NCBI GenBank assembly: GCA_013180625.2
Contig: SNVD02006916.1
Coordinates: 209,287 to 273,286, forward strand
DNA length: 64,000 nucleotides
Direction of reading: 5' to 3'
Source: Boswellia sacra
Taxonomy: Eukaryota > Streptophyta > Magnoliopsida > Sapindales > Burseraceae
Shown piece after piece: positions 59,241-64,000 of this stretch. Every line of letters starts with the position of its first letter. Positions within the stretch are counted from its first letter, which is position 1. A program made the translations under genes and the position numbers. The notes under the pieces were generated by a model that was not told where the DNA came from, did no database searches, and worked only from the letters and a program-made list of their open reading frames with translations.

Positions 59241-60470
59241 CTCTTCTTTTTTAGAATGATTGATCATTGCACAAGTTTATGAACTTTTTCATTCATTTCT
59301 TGTTGAAGCTCAGCATAATGGTTATCTGATGTCTTTTTTGAGGAATGTCAACCTTTCTCTGTGTGCTAGCTACCATTTTCATGTGAGTACTCAAGGCAAC
59401 TTCTCTTTGATTGATGGTTGTAGGGGCGATGGTAGGAATAAGCGAGACGATCATTATTGTTCTTATTTACCTCTTGTTCAACACTTGCTTGACATTTCTC
59501 TTTCAAAGCATGGCGGAGGTCAAACATTCCTAATTGATTTTTAGAGGCTATTTAGGTAGGAAGAGGGAGATCTGGGCGATCAACCTCTCTATAAATAACA
59601 CGAGAATGAGGGTTTTGCTTGGTTCCTGGCTTGGAGGCAGTTTGTGGATTGCACAACCAAGTAAGGGTGTCCACCCACATTAGCTAGGCTATTGGTCATG
59701 ACGTTTCCCAACTATTGAGTGCCTTGACTAAAAGCCTAGTGGAAAACGGCAACCATACTCCTCATCTGTTCAGTAAAGTTCTACATATTTAGCTTCATGG
59801 TAGTTAACCGACTTTTCTTAAGCTTTTTTGGCCTCTCAAGCAATGGTTTTGAATGCGTGAAGTCGTAGGACCTTTTAGAGGGTATCACCAAAGCCCTTCC
59901 AGGGTTAGTTGCCATTTGGGGTTTAGAAGGAGCTTCAACTTCAACTTCAATCTCTTCCACCTTCTCGGAGCTTAAGTGTTAGGTAGAGTGGCTCATAATG
60001 GGTATGAGTAAGTTTGAATTCAACAATACCGATTATTTTTTCTACATCCAAATAGCCAAAAACAATGTTATTCAAAATTAGACAACCTTTTTCTACAACC
60101 AAAAACAAGAAAGGAGTCGAGAAATTCAAGTCATTGAGATCAGATCTGACGATCGATTGATCGTCCATTCTGATGAGTTTGGCTTCACCCATTGTGGCTA
60201 CCTTGAGCTCAATGTCTCCAAGATCTTCTTTTCTACCTTCAGTCTCTACCTTGGCTTCTCTAAAGTCATATTCTTACTCTACATGCGAAAATCTTGGCTC
60301 CACGTGCTCTAGTAGCTTGAAGACGGTGATGTCACCTACGATCTCTAGTCTAATCTAATCAAGCACATCTACACCTTCGCATCTTGGTTTTATCTTAACA
60401 GATGCCTACCAAAACAAAGAATCTGGACTAAGCCCTTCTTCTCAAAGCTGGTCTTATTAAGATTTTTTAT
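59241..60470 (-). other. Gypsy gag N-terminal and leader region
   Basis: The minus strand contains fragments resembling a gag N-terminus (Asn/Arg-rich, several stops) and a frame at 60192-59947 of unknown type. No primer site or LTR was found. Confidence 0.4.
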
Positions 60471-60711
60471 TATTTTTTAATTTTACCTAAATATATATTT
60501 TATTATTTTAATTCATTAATAATAATTAAATGACCATTTTAACTGTCTATAATTAACTTATTTACATTCATCTAATGGCACATTTAATAGAAGGTGGTCT
60601 ATGATGAGTTTTTCTAAATATAGAGACTAAATTAGACAAAAGTGCAAAAATAATGCTGACAATTTGGGTTATGACATGCGAACATGATTTGACATAACAT
60701 GAAAATTAGTA
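60471..60711. other. AT-rich spacer
   Basis: No feature seen between the Gypsy leader and the hAT-type element. Confidence 0.5.
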
Positions 60712-60719
60712 GGTTTGTG

Positions 60720-61374
60720 TAGAGATGGCAAAACCCGATGTCGAGGTTAGGGCGGGGACCGACGCAGACCTCCATTTTCTAAATCTGGCTCCTAAAATTT
60801 TCTAAAATTTTTTTCTCTGGGTCGGGTTTTCCTATAACCGAGATTAAAACCCAGGTTGTATATACTTTTTTGTTTTTTAATTCTGATACTTTTTGTGAAG
60901 CTATATAAATTTTTAGGTTCATTATTGGTAGCAAAATGGGCTATAACCTAGTGGTCACGTGTTGTGCTCTGGTTTGCCCTTTCAATATGCATAAGGCAAT
61001 GGGTTCCAACCTCATGCATGACAGGTTTTCTTTTCATTTAATTTTTAAATTTTGGCATGGGCTGGGCTTGGGCCTTGGGCTATTAAGCTAAAAGAAGTAG
61101 GAAATGGACTTAAGATTAAATAAGGGTTTATAAGTAAGTATTACAAACTAAGGGATACGAAATAATTTGACAAAATCCTAATTTCAATTACATGCCCCAG
61201 GATCAATTCTAGGTCTTTGGCCCTAACACCCCCACCCCAACCCTGGCCCTAGCAAGGCAAAAAAATTGCATCTCAACCTTGGCTAATTTTTTGGGTTTTC
61301 TAGGCGATTCCCCAACCCCGAAAATCCAAGTTTTTCGGATCCCCGCCCCCAACCAGCTCATTTTGCCATTCCTG
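60720..61374. mobile_element. hAT-type non-autonomous element, 655 bp
   Basis: Termini TAGAGATGGCAAAA and (minus) CAGGAATGGCAAAA match the hAT consensus CAGGGATGGCAAAA type. Flanking 8-mers GGTTTGTG (60712-60719) and GGTTTAGG (61375-61382) agree at six of eight positions, as an aged 8-bp hAT target duplication would. Subterminal GGGCGGGGACC / GATCCCCGCCCCC are also inverted. No transposase. Confidence 0.65.
60930..61060 (+). mobile_element. Possible tRNA-derived SINE inside the hAT element
   Basis: An A-box-like TAACCTAGTGG (60943-60953) and B-box-like GGGTTCCAACC (61001-61011) occur in order with pol III-like spacing, followed by a T-rich tail. No target duplication was identified. Tentative. 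Confidence 0.3.
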
Positions 61375-61382
61375 GGTTTAGG

Positions 61383-61552
61383 TTTGCCTTAATTGTTTTC
61401 ACGTCTGAATTTTCAACCCATTTAATAATTGTGTCGTGTTTGTATTGAGGGTTTTCAACCTGCAAACACAATTATAACACGACCTGTTTATAACACGAAT
61501 CAGTTTATGATACTCATATATGTTAAAAATGATTGACACAATTGAGACGAAT
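61383..61552. repeat. ACACGA-rich repeat, second block
   Basis: Contains TGTGTCGTGTTTG, TAACACGACCTG and ATAACACGAATC, resembling 19890-20160. It again ends directly at a CACTA-type terminus. Confidence 0.55.
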
Positions 61553-62907
61553 CACTACAAGAAATAGTGGTATATGTGTCGCAATTTTTTTGTTAATTTC
61601 TAGAAAATTGACACGTACGCAGACCCATTCCTTTGGTCAAATCCATATCTATTAGAATTTATAAAACATGGGTTTGTTTTTGTCAGTAATTACAAAACAT
61701 GACATCTTTTTATCTTAATTAAAAAGTATATAAATCAAATGTAAACCTAAGTGTTTCTCTTTCGCCATTTCTTTTCCTTAGCCGCCTCTTGAACAATCCC
61801 TAACAACTCTTTCTTCATGACCTCCACTCTTAATTAGCGACCTCCACTCTTCGATTCCGTCTTCGATTGCTCCCTGTCTCTTCATCTTCATTTGTGGTTT
61901 AAAGTTTAGTGGACGTGAATGCAATGGTTTCCCTCAGCTATCTTCCTCTCAACTTAGTAACTCCCAACCTGCAAAAAACCCAAACTCAGGATATTCTCTG
62001 ACCAGGTAGCCTTTCCTTTTTGTGCTTTGATTTTGTTTGTTATCAATGTGTGCCCAATGTCTCCTTCAAATAGAATGGTGTGTTAAGGCTGCAGAAGTTT
62101 TACCTCCATCTTCCTCTCTCTCTCTCTCTCTCTCTCTAATCCAAATTATGAAAAAGAAGCTATACTTTTCTTTCGACAAGTTCTCTGAATAGATTCACTC
62201 GCCTGCTATCTCTATCCCGATATAAACCTTTTGGCCGTTCCTATGAAGCTTCAAACTTTGACATTTACATACAAAAATAATCAAACGCCTAAGACAATTC
62301 TTACGAATTATTGTGTATTCAATGAGCTAATCTAGATTGCCTTTGCTATTCTCTATAGCTTCCAATTTTGACCTTCTAGAAGTCTTGCTCAGCACTTCAA
62401 ATAATTCCCATATAGAAACTCATTAAAGATTCGTATTTTGATGGCTCCTACTCTTGGTGGTCTTAGTCATGGTCTTTGTAGTTGAATATATATACACACA
62501 TAAAGTTGTTTAAGTTTCTAGTTTTATGTGGTCAAGTTTCTAGTTTTTTGTGGTTTTGGCTTCTAAAACGAGTGGGTTATCTTTTACTGTTCTGGGTCTT
62601 AAATGAGTCGGTGTTAAGTAGTTGTGGTTTTTGTACTAGAAAGTAGACCAGAGGCCTCGTGCACATTTAAGTGTTTGTTGCTTCTAAGTTGTATCTACAA
62701 GTCAAACAAGGCATCCAACTCAATCCCGCAACTGCTACACATCATAAGAAAAATACATTCAGGAGGAAAAATTTGTTTTTTCATGTTTATATTAGATTAG
62801 TTAGCAGTTTTAAAGGTTTTAGCTTTGTGTCTTTTTTTTTTTTTTTTACATTAAGATCATTATCTCAATAGATTCATTTTGCCCCTCAGTTACTGAGATT
62901 GTTGATT

Positions 62908-63239
62908 TGCAGGAAAATGTTTTTGCGATAGCATATCTCTGGTTTCTTGTACTTGTCAAGGCTCTTTATAACAGCGATGGTGTCGAATGTGAAGAAATAT
63001 GCATGGTTGAACTCAAAAAATTGAAATCAAACCAAAACTTAAGCAGTTCTTTGTCTTCCCAATCAAACCTGAAATCAACTGTTATAAAAAAAAAAATAGA
63101 TGAATTCAGGTTAAGCTCAAAGTTCAAACAATTTTATTTAAAAAATCACTACTCTGTTTTCGGCTTTTGCACCATTTCACAGACTCTTGTTATGCCTTTG
63201 TTGCTTTCTTTCATTGTTCGCTTCGGCAGCGAATTCTAA
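62908..63239 (+). pseudogene. Unassigned exon-like frame
   Basis: Follows a TTGATTTGCAG acceptor-like site. Starts ENVFAIAYLWFLVLVKAL with a hydrophobic segment and a Ser/Lys-rich middle (LKSNQNLSSSLSSQSN), and ends at 63237-63239. No family recognised; it may be a captured or chance frame. Confidence 0.25.
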
Positions 63240-64000
63240 CCATGCTTTGTTTTTACTTCGTGAAAAATACTAACTTATTGTATTTTTCTTTTCTCGCTCT
63301 TTGAAATTATTAAACCATGACTGGAGTATGTACAATAATGGTCATATGCATATTCTTGAAAATAAATTATACTTTTCATTTGAAACATGGCGAAATGGTA
63401 TAATTGAATATCGTGGCTCCATAATGTTAGAAGAGTAGACTCATTTAATGACTTTTCTTTCCATAAGACGTGCATAACATTTTATTTACTTATATACGTG
63501 GTGTTTTCTTTACTTTCCTTAGAGTTCTTTTTCTTTACAACCGATTCAGTTTTTGCTATTTATCTAAATTGTATAATTAATATACCGTAGGAGTGAGATA
63601 CAACCAAAATATTATTTACTTAATAACAACTGCTCAAAAAGGCACTTGATTTTCTACTCCTGGTTGGGGTTGGAATAAAGAGCATTTAATATATATAGGC
63701 TGAGCAACATTAATCAACTAACTAACGATAAGCAATTTGTAAGCGATACGGTCTAGTCTAGTCATTTGAGCAGTTCTGGTGGTCATTTAGGCGGAGAACT
63801 GAGATGGGAAACAACTGATTAAAATACAACACCTCAAATGTATGTCGCTCAAATATATTGACACTATTGATTGTCTTGGGTGTAATTAATTTAAGAATAA
63901 ATTGAATTGTGTTAGGAGATTAAACACTCCTACCGCAGCTCAAATAAAAGACAAGAAACAAATTGTTATGTTAGAAATAACAATTTGGGTGGCACTGCCC
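63240..64000. other. AT-rich sequence, nothing recognised
   Basis: Short frames only, no repeat or element terminus seen up to the window end. Confidence 0.5.

Larger units (their letters stand above)
48682..60470 (-). mobile_element. Gag-bearing Ty3/Gypsy element, minus strand, no pol seen
   Basis: The minus strand shows a 3' LTR-like end at 48682 (TGCATCAACA), a tandem repeat region (52.5-53.57 kb), and a gag frame split by CACTA element 2 (58.81-60.2 and 53.83-54.28 kb). No RT, RNase H or integrase was found in 50.9-53.8 kb, where pol would be expected. This suggests a non-autonomous gag-only derivative (TR-GAG/LARD-like). The 5' LTR was not identified; the right limit is simply where similarity to gag leader sequence fades. 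It was further invaded by a Harbinger-type MITE. Confidence 0.6.
61553..64000 (+). mobile_element. Third CACTA-type terminus with exon-like interior, right end not in window
   Basis: CACTACAAGAAATAGTGG at 61553 opens a subterminal region with GTGTCGC and AATTGACACG motifs. No matching TAGTG end was found before 64000. Behind it are a CT-rich leader-like stretch (61740-61910), a short exon-like piece ending CTGACCAG before GTAGCC (61935-61987), and a plus frame at 62907-63239. The layout mirrors CACTA elements 1 and 2. The element assignment and especially its extent are tentative. Confidence 0.4.

Overview
The window is intergenic, repeat-dominated nuclear DNA of a flowering plant, most likely a eudicot. 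It is AT-rich and rich in microsatellites. It carries plant lineages of Copia and Gypsy retrotransposons with tRNA-Met primer sites, an En/Spm (CACTA) transposon with a Ulp1-type protease, and fragments of plant-specific genes (XLG G protein, SKOR/GORK potassium channel, FBD/LRR F-box). I cannot name the species. No large intact host gene was recognised. The only host-type reading frame that is open throughout is an unusual ubiquitin-like gene at 16.7-17.2 kb.

Layout. 0-6.1 kb: two diverged direct repeats and a broken small membrane-protein gene (minus strand). 6.1-13.9 kb: a minus-strand Copia element (A, TSD CGGTT) interrupted inside its gag by a much younger plus-strand Tork/Tnt1-like Copia element (B, TSD ATCCA, LTRs almost identical). 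16.6-17.2 kb: divergent ubiquitin-like gene with its own TATA box. 20.3-30.8 kb: decayed autonomous-type CACTA element, minus strand, with TNP2 followed by Transposase_24 and Ulp1 parts. 31.354-38.114 kb: a non-autonomous CACTA element (TSD AAA) carrying plus-strand pieces of an XLG gene, an F-box/LRR gene and an unidentified multi-exon gene. 38.6 kb: a small Mutator-type MITE. 40.15-41.4 kb: a foldback with arms of about 310 bp. 41.57-45.06 kb: a chromovirus (Ty3/Gypsy) deleted from gag to integrase. 48.26-48.62 kb: a 5'-truncated LINE with target duplication. 48.68-60.4 kb: a gag-bearing Gypsy element, minus strand, with an internal tandem array of about 82 bp. It is itself invaded by a Harbinger-type MITE (51.55-52.29 kb) and by a second gene-carrying CACTA element (54.281-58.807 kb, TSD GGA) that holds SKOR-like ankyrin exons and an unrelated plastid-transit-like first exon. 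60.7-61.4 kb: hAT-type element. 61.55 kb to the window end: a third CACTA terminus with exon-like sequence behind it.

Main result. The two CACTA elements at 31.4-38.1 and 54.3-58.8 kb share both kinds of terminus and lie in opposite orientation. Both carry host gene fragments read in the same direction relative to their termini. The second interrupts a Gypsy gag frame that becomes continuous once the element and one TSD copy are removed. They look like one family of gene-capturing (Pack-CACTA-like) elements building multi-gene chimeras. The boundaries and gene identities come from reading the sequence; family assignments rest on recalled motifs and have not been checked by database search.
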